Shown here: piece after piece, positions 32,747 to 41,543 of the stretch
Layout of the letters: every line of letters starts with the position of its first letter
How positions within the stretch are numbered: position 1 is the first letter of the stretch
Source of the DNA: Photorhabdus heterorhabditis
GTDB lineage: Bacteria; Pseudomonadota; Gammaproteobacteria; Enterobacterales; Enterobacteriaceae
Direction of reading: 5' to 3'
DNA: 41,949 nt
Assembly (NCBI RefSeq): GCF_018448905.1
Contig: NZ_RCWA01000021.1
Span: 37,178-79,126, forward strand
The notes under the pieces: model-generated
Told to the model about the DNA's origin: nothing
Databases searched by the model: none
The model's input: only the letters and a program-made list of their open reading frames with translations
Translations under genes and position numbers: made by a program

Positions 32747-33219
32747 AAACTCACCTGTACCCGGCCTTCATTCACTGCAAGGGCGCCTTCAATTTGCTGG
32801 CTGATTTCGCTGCCTCTCAGTGTATAGGTGACCTGAATATGCAGGGTATTGGGCAAGTGGGTTCTCTGGTTCACTTGGATCTCGCTAATATCGGCGCGGG
32901 ACTCATAACGCAATACCCGTTCTTCAATTCGAGTCTGAATTTCTGCCATCATTTCGTCACGAATATTGGCAAACAGATAATCATTCAGGCCACAGCCATA
33001 ATTCTCACGCATAATTCGTTCGCCGGGTTCGGTGAGAAAAAGAATTTTCATATTTTGGCGAACGTTTTCGGCCCCTTCCGCCATGGTGACGCCCGTGGGT
33101 ATTTCAGGATGCGTGCTATCTTTATACGTACTATCTTTAATAGAAAATTGCAGCGGAAAGGCCCAACCCCGACCATAAATATCGGTTAATACTTTGTTGG
33201 TTAATACTTTGTTTGTCAT
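32743..33219 (-). CDS. pvc9: Pvc9 gp25/GPW-like baseplate wedge (unit 2)
   Basis: 158 residues with the same gp25 signature (LTEPGERIMRENYGCGLND). It has shorter N-terminal repeats (MTNKVLTNKVLTDIYGRG; KDSTYKDST) than unit 1. A 176-bp stretch of the gene (32936-33111) is identical base for base to unit 1. Neighbours are pvc8 (12-bp gap) and pvc10 (4-bp overlap). Confidence 0.92.
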   Translation of the reverse strand: MTNKVLTNKVLTDIYGRGWAFPLQFSIKDSTYKDSTHPEIPTGVTMAEGAENVRQNMKILFLTEPGERIMRENYGCGLNDYLFANIRDEMMAEIQTRIEERVLRYESRADISEIQVNQRTHLPNTLHIQVTYTLRGSEISQQIEGALAVNEGRVQVSL

Positions 33220-33231
33220 CTTATTACCTTA

Positions 33232-34833
33232 TTATTGGGTTAGATTAATCTTCGCACCTTTAATATCTACGCCGGATTTACCAGAGGCGGATAGAGATTT
33301 TTGCGCCTCTATTTTAATTTCCTGAGCTTGGGTAATAAGATTCTTAGCAGAATTAAGCGTGATATCTTTATCCTGTTGCAAAGATAATTTATTTTTTCCG
33401 CTATTTAAGGTGAGGGTTTGATCTTGATTATCGAAGATTAATGCCTGTTGATTTTCCCCTTGTTTAATCACTAAGGTTTTTATTGGATTTTTTTCACTCG
33501 GTTCTAACGGTGCTTTGTTTTTAGGATTGTGCATCGAGCCTAAGATTACTGGAAAGCGCGGATCATCTTCAAAGAAGCTGATAATCACTTCATCCCCCGG
33601 TTCAGGGTAGAAGCAGAAGCCGCTTTCATGGCTGGCGTAAGGCTTACTTAAGCGGGCAAAAAGGGTGCCATTGGTTAAGTTTAAGGCCGGGATTTTGACC
33701 GGAATACGGCCCTGCGATTGGTTATCTTTTTGGTATTTTTCTACGATCCCGACATGCAGCTCTTTAACCGGTGGTACAACTTGCTCTGTTTCCGGTAATA
33801 GCCCCAGCGTTAGCCGGGTACGCCAGCCTTGCCGTTGAGTAATGGTGTGACTGACACCGGTGATAATCGCCTGACCATCCATCCCCTGACCAAAGCCGTT
33901 TAACGCCAGAATATCGCCGGCTTGATAATGGTTATCGCCTTCGACTTCAAAATTACCGGAGACGTTATGACTTCGGCGGTTATTCAGAATGCCTTGGGCA
34001 AGCTGTTTGGCCTGTTCATTATCCAACGGATAGCTGAACACCCACTGCCATTGTTGGTTGGTCAATGATGTCAGGTTGTCGGTGGCGAGTTGATTGTGAC
34101 CCAGTCCGCTGCTTTTTACCTGATGGGTTGGAGACAGTTTCTGTTGGGCGATATCCCAGGATTGTACATTCACGGTTTTGGGATTGCGTTGGTTATCCCA
34201 TTGCAGATTCGCTTCAAATAACACCGCATCCTGAGGGTTAGCTCGCTGGTGGAGGGTATGCACGGTTGACCGGTTCAGGGATTCCGGGGTGACCAGCGTC
34301 ACGCTATCGTTGCCGGGCAGCAGCCAAGTATGGGTCGCGAACAGCCGACTTTTTAGAAAAGCCCAGTCATTACAGCGAAATTGCACCATTTGCTCATGTA
34401 CCGTTTTAAGCTGAGGCGCTGGTTTTATCGTGACAGGGATACCTGCTTGGCTAAACAACTTCTTGATAATCGCCTCATCACTTTGTTTGTTGAACAGTTG
34501 TGAGTGGAAGTTGTGAGTTAATTTTTGCAATGCATGTTTGGCGGTCAGAGTAATGATGCTGTCCTGACCTTTAAGCCCCAATGTTTGCCGCACGATGATC
34601 CCCTTAAACACCACATTTTTTTCAATCTGCATGCTAAGTTGATGATTAGGGCGGCAACTTGCTAGTTCAGCTTGTGCCTTGGCATCAAAAATATGGCGGG
34701 CATCACCGGCGATCCCTAGCGTGATGTTAGCCGAGGGGATGCCATTAATATGATGGTTTGCTGTTAAGCTGATAACCGTAAAGTGGTTGAGCGTTTTGCC
34801 ACCTATTTTGAGCGTTATCGCAGGTATCTTCAT
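33232..34833 (-). CDS. pvc8: Pvc8 VgrG-like central spike (unit 2)
   Basis: 533 residues, the same length as unit 1, starting [20 protein letters not shown]. The OB-fold signature reads PEPGDEVIISFFEDDPRF, so two residues of the usual GFFDGDPRF are changed. The beta-helix tail ends KSGVDIKGAKINLTQ. No fused effector domain is present, so payload is expected inside the tube rather than on the spike. It overlaps pvc7 by 4 bp. Confidence 0.93.
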   Translation of the reverse strand: MKIPAITLKIGGKTLNHFTVISLTANHHINGIPSANITLGIAGDARHIFDAKAQAELASCRPNHQLSMQIEKNVVFKGIIVRQTLGLKGQDSIITLTAKHALQKLTHNFHSQLFNKQSDEAIIKKLFSQAGIPVTIKPAPQLKTVHEQMVQFRCNDWAFLKSRLFATHTWLLPGNDSVTLVTPESLNRSTVHTLHQRANPQDAVLFEANLQWDNQRNPKTVNVQSWDIAQQKLSPTHQVKSSGLGHNQLATDNLTSLTNQQWQWVFSYPLDNEQAKQLAQGILNNRRSHNVSGNFEVEGDNHYQAGDILALNGFGQGMDGQAIITGVSHTITQRQGWRTRLTLGLLPETEQVVPPVKELHVGIVEKYQKDNQSQGRIPVKIPALNLTNGTLFARLSKPYASHESGFCFYPEPGDEVIISFFEDDPRFPVILGSMHNPKNKAPLEPSEKNPIKTLVIKQGENQQALIFDNQDQTLTLNSGKNKLSLQQDKDITLNSAKNLITQAQEIKIEAQKSLSASGKSGVDIKGAKINLTQ

Positions 34834-35513
34834 GCATCCCCCTTGGCTTGCAACATTTGTCCGGGGGTAAAGTCATCAAGATTATCCAGACCGTTTTGCC
34901 AGGCCAGCGAGAGATAATCAATTCCACCGGCCAGAGAAGCGCCGGCACCTAAGGCGATCAACGGCAGGGAGAGCATATCCGTGACGTTAACCGCAGTAGC
35001 CGGGGGAGATTTTAACTGCTGCTCGGTAGCCTGAATCACAAAGCTTTCATCTGCTACCAGAGATAAAGTAGCGCTGGCCCGCAACGGTGTGGCGTCTCGG
35101 TCAAACAGGGTGTAACTGATGCTAAGGCCGCTGGCCCGACAGGCGAAATAGCCTTTGTTTTCCCAACGCATTTTACCCCATTTGATTTTAAGAAAGTGGG
35201 GGACGTTGGTACTGGCATCCACGGCACACAAGGCTTTCAACGTCGCCAGTTGGGTTTCTACCGCAGTGTTGTTACCGGGCATGGTGGCATCAAATAACAG
35301 GACTAATGACAGACCGCCCGGTTGGGATAACACATAGCGGCTGCTTTGGCTGGCACTGTTAATGCTTTCATCCTGCTGATAACGGGTTTGGTAGTCGAGT
35401 TGGATGGTATCGGGGTTATACATGGCTTGCAAACTGCCTACCGAGATTTTCCCTTCACGGTCTTTAAAAGCGGTGAGGGTGAGTTTGGACAGGCTGCGTT
35501 CAATTAAGCTCAT
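34830..35513 (-). CDS. pvc7: Pvc7 LysM-type tube/hub adaptor (unit 2)
   Basis: 227 residues from the ATG at 35513 ([20 protein letters not shown]), with GGAGGT 5-10 nt upstream; the in-frame start at 35540 lies inside pvc6 and is less likely. Nearly identical to unit 1. A glycine/alanine-rich stretch [20 protein letters not shown] (~193-212) precedes the LysM-like end. Overlaps pvc6 by 14 bp and pvc8 by 4 bp. Confidence 0.88.
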   Translation of the reverse strand: MSLIERSLSKLTLTAFKDREGKISVGSLQAMYNPDTIQLDYQTRYQQDESINSASQSSRYVLSQPGGLSLVLLFDATMPGNNTAVETQLATLKALCAVDASTNVPHFLKIKWGKMRWENKGYFACRASGLSISYTLFDRDATPLRASATLSLVADESFVIQATEQQLKSPPATAVNVTDMLSLPLIALGAGASLAGGIDYLSLAWQNGLDNLDDFTPGQMLQAKGDA

Positions 35514-35679
35514 AATGACCTCCTGTTTCACGCAAGGCATCTAACACGGCTTGTTTCACCTTTTCAATCAGTTGGGCGTTATCCAGCGCTTCCTGCGCCA
35601 GTGTGCGTGGTGCGCTGGAGTGACTGGCTGAATCGGTCACTTTAGCCTGAATAATCAGCTCTTTAATTTCAACCGTCAT
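35500..35679 (-). CDS. pvc6: Pvc6 small conserved PVC protein (unit 2)
   Basis: 59 residues, [14 protein letters not shown]...ETGGHYELN, identical in protein sequence to the unit 1 copy. It starts in an ATGA overlap with pvc5 and runs 14 bp into pvc7. Most of the gene lies in a 195-bp block with no base difference between units. Probably a DUF5908-type protein; function not established. Confidence 0.85.
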   Translation of the reverse strand: MTVEIKELIIQAKVTDSASHSSAPRTLAQEALDNAQLIEKVKQAVLDALRETGGHYELN

Positions 35680-36134
35680 GCTTTCACTCCTAACCAGCGC
35701 ATATCCTGATAACGTAATTCCAGAGTATTGATCAGCACCGTATTGCTATTGGCGTCAAGGTCGCCGGTAGACCAGCGAACCGGTAGGGCGTTACTTAATG
35801 TCCAGCTTGCCACAGGAATTGAATGTTCATTCAGTAGCATGATGACCACATCGGCATACACGGCTTTCTCGCCGCGCAGGACGCGATCAAACACCCAAGT
35901 CAGCGGCGTGACGGTCATCACACCGCGTTCCAGTACTAAGCTACCGTGCTGGATCTTCTCCGCTAGCCAAACGTTTCTGGCATTTTCTCCGCCTTGGCTG
36001 TGTTGAGTGGTTTGCAATTCACGGCTAAGCCCCGATATCCGTTGAAAGGCAATGTCGAGAGGGCTGGGGATATGGTTAAACAGAAAACTGGCGATAAAAC
36101 GGTGTGACACCGACGGGGTGTATAAATTGTTCAT
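35676..36134 (-). CDS. pvc5: Pvc5 inner tube protein (unit 2)
   Basis: 152 residues, the same start and length as unit 1 ([20 protein letters not shown]). Differences are mostly conservative and in the C-terminal half ([20 protein letters not shown]). It lies 12 bp after pvc4 and overlaps pvc6 by 4 bp. Role as for the other tube proteins: a gp19-like ring near the baseplate. Confidence 0.88.
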   Translation of the reverse strand: MNNLYTPSVSHRFIASFLFNHIPSPLDIAFQRISGLSRELQTTQHSQGGENARNVWLAEKIQHGSLVLERGVMTVTPLTWVFDRVLRGEKAVYADVVIMLLNEHSIPVASWTLSNALPVRWSTGDLDANSNTVLINTLELRYQDMRWLGVKA

Positions 36135-36146
36135 ATTTTGCCCCTG

Positions 36147-37340
36147 TTAATGGCTGATCCCGGTGCGGGTATCAAATGTCAGATTCAACTCGATAAATTC
36201 CGCTGGAATTAACAGTGCCAGCCTGATCTTCATGATCATTTTCCCAGCTTGTAGATCCGCTTCACTCATCGATTCGTCAACCCCCAGCAACACCTCGAAA
36301 GCTTGATCTTCCTGCGTACCACGCAGTCCGCCATTTAGCCATAACTGACGTAACCAGTTGTAAGCCTGACCTTTAAACTTCATCCAGGTGATGGCGTTAT
36401 TCGGTTCAAACACAAAGGCCCGACCCAGTTGAGTCATATGGGCTTCGATATAAGAAACCAGACGGCGCGTCTGGATATAGCGCCAGGGAGAATCGGGGGT
36501 ATTGTCCAGCGTGCGGCATCCCCAGATCTTGATCCCTTTACCGGGGAAGCTGCGAACCAGATTCAACGAAGGGCCATTCTGATTAAACAGGGTATCGGCT
36601 TCAATGTGAGAGCGTATTGGGCTTATCACCTTGGCTAACGCGACGTTCGCGGGGGCATGCCAGACCGCCATTTGGTTATCGTTACGCTGGATGACGGCGG
36701 CCACCGCTGCAGTCGGCGAAAGAACAACAGGCCGATCTTGTTCCTGATAAGCACTGTTCAATCTTGGCCAGTATACCGCGCCCCATTGCCGATCACAGGA
36801 AGAGAGCTGGGTTAAACATTTCGCGGCCAGTGCGGGATCATCGGGGGCATCCAGCAATCCCATGATGCCGCGTCGGCACTGGCAAAGATTAAGTACGGAT
36901 TGCCAAAATTGTAGCCAGAACGGAATCTTATTGTATTGATCGATTTCTGAATCGGGAGCATCCATCTGATTCAGATAGACAATATCGGGGACCACAATCA
37001 GCGTGATAGCACTCTGTGCCGAGATCGCTTGTTTAACCCAATCTTGTTGTAGAGTGGTGGTTAATGAGTGAAAATCGCCTCGTGGTTTATCCGATCCTAA
37101 CGACAGTACATAGGCTTGTTGACCCCCGTTGTCAAAAAAGTGGCGTACGGAATAGTATGTTAATCCTGATTCACCAAATGACAGGGTAAAATCGGTCAGG
37201 CTGTTTAACTTGACGACGGTTTTGTTGTCTGGACTTTTTGCGGTGTAACCAATAAAAACCGGCACACCGATAAACGCCTCATCTTGTTGCTGGGATATCA
37301 GGTTCTCCGTGATGGTGACGCCCGGCTGTTTTATTTCCAT
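36147..37340 (-). CDS. pvc4: Pvc4 contractile sheath protein (unit 2)
   Basis: 397 residues from the ATG at 37340 (MEIKQPGVTITENLISQQQD). An ATG two codons upstream (37346) is in frame; AAGGAA is placed better for 37340 and unit 1 starts there. It lacks the small AKNN duplication of unit 1 and reads GYTAKSPDNKTVVK instead. Its C-terminus is AGKMIMKIRLALLIPAEFIE. Confidence 0.92.
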   Translation of the reverse strand: MEIKQPGVTITENLISQQQDEAFIGVPVFIGYTAKSPDNKTVVKLNSLTDFTLSFGESGLTYYSVRHFFDNGGQQAYVLSLGSDKPRGDFHSLTTTLQQDWVKQAISAQSAITLIVVPDIVYLNQMDAPDSEIDQYNKIPFWLQFWQSVLNLCQCRRGIMGLLDAPDDPALAAKCLTQLSSCDRQWGAVYWPRLNSAYQEQDRPVVLSPTAAVAAVIQRNDNQMAVWHAPANVALAKVISPIRSHIEADTLFNQNGPSLNLVRSFPGKGIKIWGCRTLDNTPDSPWRYIQTRRLVSYIEAHMTQLGRAFVFEPNNAITWMKFKGQAYNWLRQLWLNGGLRGTQEDQAFEVLLGVDESMSEADLQAGKMIMKIRLALLIPAEFIELNLTFDTRTGISH

Positions 37341-37388
37341 TCTCATTTCCTTGTCAGAATAGGCGCGGCGAACCGCGCCTCAGTACGA

Positions 37389-38819
37389 TTACTGTGCTAC
37401 ATTTTGCGAAAATTGCAGGATAATAAATTCAGCCGGACGGACCGCCGCCATGCCAACTTTCACCACCATTTTGCCTTGTTTAATGTCAGTGTCGGACATG
37501 GTGACACCTTGACCAATCTGGACAAAATAGGCTTCCTGCGGGCTATTACCGGCCAGTGCCCCTTGTTGCCAGAGTTGATGGAGATAGTTATCAATGGCTG
37601 AGCGGACCCGTTCCCAAGTGGGCTGACTGTTGGGTTCAAACACGGCAAATCGCATAGCTTGCTTGATATCCCGTTCTGCCGCATTAAATAAACGTCGAAC
37701 CGGAATGTAGCGCCAGTTGTCATCATCTTGCAGAGTACGTGCGCCCCAGACGACAAACCCTTTGTTACTGAAATAACGGATCGCATTGATGCCTTTTTGA
37801 TTTATGGTGCTTTGTTCACTGTTGCTGAGCCGTTCTGCTACATCACTGATCCCACTCAGCACGACGTTAGCCGGTGCTTTCCAGACGCCGCGGTTGGCGT
37901 CAGTGGCGCAATAGACACCAGCCATGACTGCACTGGCAGGAATGAGTTTTTTGTTATCTGCAATTTTTTGTTTTATTGCCTGGATAACTTGTGCGTAGAG
38001 TTCTGAGTTTTGCTTTTTGAGCTCTGCCAGATGGGTAACTTTTTTATCCTGATAACCTTCAACTGCAATGGTACTCTCTTCCATCTGAATAAGTTGTGAG
38101 ACTTTCACTGCGGGATAATAAGTCGCGGTTTGTGATTGCAGGCTAACGCTAAGTGCAGTTTCTTTATTCGGATTATCCGCGATAAGAAAATATCCTGCCT
38201 TTAATAAAGGGGTCAGGTTGCCATATATTGCACTCTGATAAGCGGGATCCTGTTCAGGGCAGACGATCAAGGTAATTTCTAAAGCCTGCTCAATTAACTC
38301 AGGGATTAATGCCAGCGTGTTGGTATCTTCTGAATGAGAAATTGGCAGGATATAACAAGGACCGCCACCATTTTGGAAATAAAGTTTTAAAGCATCACTG
38401 CTTGTTGTATAGGTGCCGACAGTTATATTGTAAGAATCACTGTTATTTTTATCGTCTGTATCAAGCGTCATCTTTTGGGCGGCAAAAGTTTCTATATTGT
38501 TTTTGGCTTTTGTATTACTTTCGGTTTTTTCATTCCCTTCGTTTTTCTCAGGAACGGAAGGGGCAGATGGTGAAGTAGGTTCAGTTAATTTGATTGCTAC
38601 CGACCTAATACAACCCACATTAAACAGGTTAGTAAAATCCAACCAGCTACTCACGTGTGTTATTTGTGGCGTTGCGCTGATTTTTTTCGGTGAGAAACGG
38701 CCAATAAAAACCGGGATTGCCGTGTTCCCTTGGCTAACAGAGAGAGCCAGTGAGGCATCTTCTTCAATATAGACGCCAGGATAAGTTGGTGTTGTTGACA
38801 TAGTTGGTATAGCTGGCAT
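37389..38819 (-). CDS. pvc3: Pvc3 contractile sheath protein with variable insertion (unit 2)
   Basis: 476 residues. Sheath ends as in the other paralogues (TYPGVYIEEDASLALSVSQG; VVKVGMAAVRPAEFIILQFS). The insertion after ~residue 80 is S/P then E/N/K-rich (TSPSAPSVPEKNEGNEKTES) and shares almost nothing with the unit 1 insertion, while the flanks are ~90% alike. Another variable patch is around residues 240-275 (GYQDKKVTHLAELKKQNSEL). Confidence 0.92.
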   Translation of the reverse strand: MPAIPTMSTTPTYPGVYIEEDASLALSVSQGNTAIPVFIGRFSPKKISATPQITHVSSWLDFTNLFNVGCIRSVAIKLTEPTSPSAPSVPEKNEGNEKTESNTKAKNNIETFAAQKMTLDTDDKNNSDSYNITVGTYTTSSDALKLYFQNGGGPCYILPISHSEDTNTLALIPELIEQALEITLIVCPEQDPAYQSAIYGNLTPLLKAGYFLIADNPNKETALSVSLQSQTATYYPAVKVSQLIQMEESTIAVEGYQDKKVTHLAELKKQNSELYAQVIQAIKQKIADNKKLIPASAVMAGVYCATDANRGVWKAPANVVLSGISDVAERLSNSEQSTINQKGINAIRYFSNKGFVVWGARTLQDDDNWRYIPVRRLFNAAERDIKQAMRFAVFEPNSQPTWERVRSAIDNYLHQLWQQGALAGNSPQEAYFVQIGQGVTMSDTDIKQGKMVVKVGMAAVRPAEFIILQFSQNVAQ

Positions 38820-38830
38820 GTTGCCTCCGA

Positions 38831-39910
38831 TTATTGCGCGATATTCTGCGTAAACTGCAAGATAATAAATTCGGCTGGACGAACTGCCGCCAGACCCACT
38901 TTGACAATCATTTTGCCCTGCTTGATATCGTCATCGGTCATGGTGAGACCTTTACCGATCTGGACGAAGTAAGCTTGTTCGGCTTTGTTGCCCATTAAGC
39001 CACCTTGCTGCCACAGGGTGTGGAGATAGTTATCGATAGCGCGGTGAACGGCTTTCCAGGTCGGTTGGCTATTGGATTCAAATACCATAACACTCATGGC
39101 ATTTTTAATATTTTGCTCTGCACTATTAAACAGGCGGCGGACTGGGATATAACGCCAGTTATCGCTGTTCTCAAGTGTACGAGCCCCCCAAACCAGCGTA
39201 CCGCTCTTAGGAAAGGTACGGATCATATTTAATGCCTTGCCTTGGTTATATTGCGTTTGCAGGTCGTCGGTTACCGGGTATTTAGGTTGTAATCCACCCT
39301 GAATAGGAACGTTAGCGGGCGCTTTCCAGACCCCCCGGCTGTTATCGACACTGGCATAAATACCGGCCATAACTGCACTGGGCGGAATATCAACGGTGGC
39401 TTTATTTTCTCCCCATTCAGCGGTCAGCCAAGGGTAATAAACTGCACCATAAGAAGTAGTGGAATAAGATTTGAGGAGTTCGTCTGGTTTTTGAGCCGAA
39501 GTTATTTGATCTTTTGGGCCATCAAAAATAGCAAATAATCCTTTACCCGGCTGACAAAGTGTTCCTGTCACCTCATTGATCTCTTCTCCGGCAGCAACCA
39601 GTAATGTCACATCGTCAAGTTTTGGTACTTGTGTTTCTAAATCTTGAGTTTTGATGAGATAGCAATATCCACCACCGTTAATAAAATAGGCACGCAGTGA
39701 AACGTCAAGGATATTCTTAGGATTAAATGGGTCGCTTTTTAGTGTTAAATAGTTCATCCAACTACTAACACGAATATAGGGTTTATCTGATATTAATGAA
39801 CCGTTGTTTGCAACAGCAAAAACTGGCACTGCCGTTGCACTGGAACGAACGGAGAGTGCAGGGGAGGCGTCCTCTTCAATATAAACGCCGGGATAGGAAT
39901 ATGTTGGCAT
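38831..39910 (-). CDS. pvc2: Pvc2 contractile sheath protein (unit 2)
   Basis: 359 residues, MPTYSYPGVYIEEDASPALS to LQFTQNIAQ. The ribosome-binding site is ttggaggcaac. It has the same central motifs as unit 1 (FINGGGYCYLIKT; RGVWKAPANVPIQGGL), with more change in the first 150 residues than in the C-terminal sheath core. It ends 11 bp before pvc3. Confidence 0.94.
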   Translation of the reverse strand: MPTYSYPGVYIEEDASPALSVRSSATAVPVFAVANNGSLISDKPYIRVSSWMNYLTLKSDPFNPKNILDVSLRAYFINGGGYCYLIKTQDLETQVPKLDDVTLLVAAGEEINEVTGTLCQPGKGLFAIFDGPKDQITSAQKPDELLKSYSTTSYGAVYYPWLTAEWGENKATVDIPPSAVMAGIYASVDNSRGVWKAPANVPIQGGLQPKYPVTDDLQTQYNQGKALNMIRTFPKSGTLVWGARTLENSDNWRYIPVRRLFNSAEQNIKNAMSVMVFESNSQPTWKAVHRAIDNYLHTLWQQGGLMGNKAEQAYFVQIGKGLTMTDDDIKQGKMIVKVGLAAVRPAEFIILQFTQNIAQ

Positions 39911-39921
39911 GTTGCCTCCAA

Positions 39922-39948
39922 TTATTGTGCAATATTCTGAGTAGACAG
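39922..39948 (-). pseudogene. Fossil 3' end of a sheath gene (unit 2)
   Basis: Encodes LSTQNIAQ and a stop on the minus strand, between pvc1 and pvc2, exactly as in unit 1 and matching the C-terminus of Pvc2. Here it begins 2 bp after the pvc1 stop codon, with no mini-ERIC in between. Confidence 0.6.
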
Positions 39949-39950
39949 CG

Positions 39951-40400
39951 TTAAGCTGCTTGAATGGTGACTCGATCCGCTGTCAGGCTAATTTCCTGAA
40001 CAGCAACTTCATTGCTGGTGGCATCAAAAGCAGGGGCAGTTAATGAAGTTGGGAAGGCATTTGCCACGCTCCAGGTCATTAAAATTTCAGTACCGGCTTC
40101 GTTAGTCAGGCTGATTGAAATATCTTTTTTCTCGACCTGATTAAGTTGAATAGAATTAAGCCAATCAAAAAGTTTAGTATCACCGGAGAAGACACCTTTA
40201 CGCAGCGTAATATTGATCGCCTGACGTTGACCCGGCATTTTATAATAATTGCCGGTACCATCTTTATATTCGATAACGTCATGAGAAATATCGAGGCCGG
40301 AAACGCTGTTAAAGGGAACTTTCTCATCACCGATTGAGACAACAAAGCGGTAAGTAGGGATAGGATATTCGACAGCAATTTGTTCTGGAGTTGTAGACAT
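39951..40400 (-). CDS. pvc1: Pvc1 inner tube protein, first gene of unit 2
   Basis: 149 residues, MSTTPEQIAVEYPIPTYRFV to VTIQAA, over 90% identical to unit 1 by eye. gp19-like tube fold with the loop DISHDVIEYKDGTGNYYKMP. It opens the longest uninterrupted gene series in the window (pvc1 to both payload genes, about 21 kb, all on the minus strand with short gaps or overlaps), consistent with one antiterminated transcript. Confidence 0.94.
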   Translation of the reverse strand: MSTTPEQIAVEYPIPTYRFVVSIGDEKVPFNSVSGLDISHDVIEYKDGTGNYYKMPGQRQAINITLRKGVFSGDTKLFDWLNSIQLNQVEKKDISISLTNEAGTEILMTWSVANAFPTSLTAPAFDATSNEVAVQEISLTADRVTIQAA

Positions 40401-40457
40401 AATTTTTTTCCTTATTGGTTATTTGCGTTTAAAAGATAAACAAAGTGTTATTGCTTC

Positions 40458-40493
40458 GTTTTGGTTAACACTGAGGTTTTGATTAGCACTGAG
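40458..40493 (-). repeat. 18-bp tandem repeat in unit 2 leader
   Basis: gttttggttaacactgag (40458-40475) is followed directly by gttttgattagcactgag (40476-40493), 16 of 18 bases equal. It lies between the ops element and pvc1, where unit 1 has a 10-bp-stem hairpin. GTGTTA/TAACAC nearby (40445-40471) could form a small stem. Confidence 0.6.
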
Positions 40494-40501
40494 CTATGGG
40501 T

Positions 40502-40513
40502 ATAGCTACCGCA
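40502..40513 (-). promoter_or_regulatory. ops element for RfaH-type antitermination (unit 2)
   Basis: Reads TGCGGTAGCTAT on the transcribed strand, identical to the unit 1 site, and followed by ACCCA in both. It lies about 102 nt before the pvc1 start and about 85 nt downstream of the putative -10. The flanking leader sequences otherwise differ between units, so conservation is local to the motif. Confidence 0.78.
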
Positions 40514-40596
40514 GCAAACTGCCTTACGGCGATTATTATTTATGCTGAAAAAATTTACTTAGCAATTATTCATATCGCATTTAATAAAGCGGCATG

Positions 40597-40664
40597 ATTA
40601 TAAGTAATGAATCTTTGGACGAAATATTAATTAATAGTGAGTAATAATCATTAATTGGTATGGC
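40597..40664 (-). promoter_or_regulatory. Putative unit 2 promoter with upstream dyad
   Basis: Minus-strand TATAAT (40602-40597) followed by catgccgct. Upstream is a dyad, GCCATACCAATTAATGATT and TATTAATTAA (40627-40664), aligned with the unit 1 site. No good -35. The dyad-to-(-10) spacing (~43 bp between centres) is the same as in unit 1, although the DNA between the features is diverged. Confidence 0.5.
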
Positions 40665-40977
40665 ATGGGTTACTCATTTTAAGTATTAGCGCGGTTTTAT
40701 TTGGTTTTAGGGATAGGAAAATTATGAAGGGATAATTATTTTTTATTTCTCTTTTATCGATTAATTGATGATCAAAAGAGTGAGTGGAGAAGATCGTATG
40801 GAGCCTATGGTTTGTTTTTTTTATGAACTCTGTTCGGATGCCAAAATCAATAATAAACGGTCACATCAGGCGCATGAACGTTGAGGTTTTGACGAAACAG
40901 AACAAGTCATTTTGTTTCCGCAAACAAATCACTTAATCGCTCTTAAGGTGTCATTTTGCTCCCTATAAATAAGAACA
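40665..40977. other. Intergenic stretch with no recognised gene
   Basis: About 310 bp between the unit 2 promoter dyad and the Rpn-remnant terminator. The half nearer unit 2 is A+T-rich; the other half (about 40850-40960) is of more ordinary composition. I find no open frame of note, tRNA or ERIC copy. Two copies of gtcattttg (near 40908 and 40950) are the only repeat I noticed. Confidence 0.4.
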
Positions 40978-41006
40978 AAAATGCCGATCTTGAATATCGG
41001 CATTTT
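40978..41006 (-). terminator. Intrinsic terminator after Rpn remnant
   Basis: Perfect 11-bp stem AAAATGCCGAT / ATCGGCATTTT with a 7-nt loop, U-rich on both sides (TTTTTGTTCTT on the minus strand), so it could work in both directions. It follows the stop at 41029 by 22 bp. Confidence 0.85.
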
Positions 41007-41028
41007 GCTGTATAAAAAGAAGATTAAT

Positions 41029-41325
41029 TTAATGCTTTAACGCTTCAATTTTATCCCGGCTCAATCCGGTACTGGTGACAATAATATCCAGGCTGACGCT
41101 ATGCCGTAACAAGGCTCGAGCCGTTTCCACTTTACCTTCCTCTCGGCCTTGCTCAATACCTTGCTCGCGCCCTTTTTGTTCAAGCTGTTCTGCAATAGTC
41201 ATCAACATCGTTTCATGCTCCGGAGATTGTTCAATCAGTTGATGGACAAAGTGTGAGAGATCCAGCGTATGCCCATTCAGTAAAAATAACGCGTCATGGT
41301 GAGGCCGTTTTTCTTTCTTCGCCAC
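41029..41325 (-). pseudogene. Internally deleted Rpn/YhgA-family nuclease gene
   Basis: 98 codons from a GTG at 41325. The first 14 residues (MAKKEKRPHHDALF) look like the authentic N-terminus of an Rpn-family PD-(D/E)XK nuclease (usually about 300 residues). They are joined directly to the C-terminal helical region, LLNGHTLDLSHFVHQLIEQS to SRDKIEALKH, which matches the neighbouring gene at 41544-41949. The catalytic domain between them is gone, so nuclease activity is not expected. The frame is intact and a short protein may still be made. It has two EQGx repeat units against seven in the neighbour. Confidence 0.8.
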
Positions 41326-41348
41326 AGTCTGTTTCTCTGTCTTATCAG

Positions 41349-41362
41349 GTAGTCATGACTAC
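41349..41362. promoter_or_regulatory. 14-bp perfect palindrome upstream of Rpn remnant
   Basis: gtagtcatgactac, 24 bp before the GTG start of the Rpn remnant. It could be an operator or the trace of a recombination junction. It is short enough that chance is possible. Confidence 0.3.
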
Positions 41363-41370
41363 TCGTTGTC

Positions 41371-41482
41371 TATCCCCGTCATCTTTCAAGTTGGCGGCAC
41401 TCACTCCAGTTACAGAGTTATCTATGCTCCCGGGGATTCGCGCTCTTGCCGCCGCGAGGCATCTTGAAATCCATAGGGTATA
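41371..41482. repeat. ERIC element, slightly shortened (112 bp)
   Basis: tatccccgtcatctttcaag to cttgaaatccatagggtata, with the core cagttacagagttatctatg and ctcccggggattcg. About 15 bp of the left arm is missing. It separates the Rpn remnant from the terminator of the neighbouring Rpn gene. Confidence 0.88.
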
Positions 41483-41492
41483 AATAAGAACA

Positions 41493-41521
41493 AAAATGCC
41501 GATCTTGAATATCGGCATTTT
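41493..41521 (-). terminator. Intrinsic terminator after second Rpn gene
   Basis: The same 11-bp stem (AAAATGCCGAT / ATCGGCATTTT) and loop as at 40978-41006, part of a longer duplicated block (about 40966-41280 and 41481-41860). It lies 22 bp after the stop at 41544. Confidence 0.85.
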
Positions 41522-41543
41522 GCTGTATAAAAAGAAGATTAAT

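Noticed and set aside
1..40400. Interpretation as a tailed prophage
   Set aside because: Sheath, tube, spike and baseplate genes are present, but there are no capsid, portal, terminase, integrase or lysis genes, and the order pvc1-16 plus payload is that of an extracellular contractile injection system.
40810..40970. Possible structured RNA or IS remnant upstream of unit 2
   Set aside because: Only weak stems and a short gtcattttg repeat; no transposase fragment or conserved fold that I can support.
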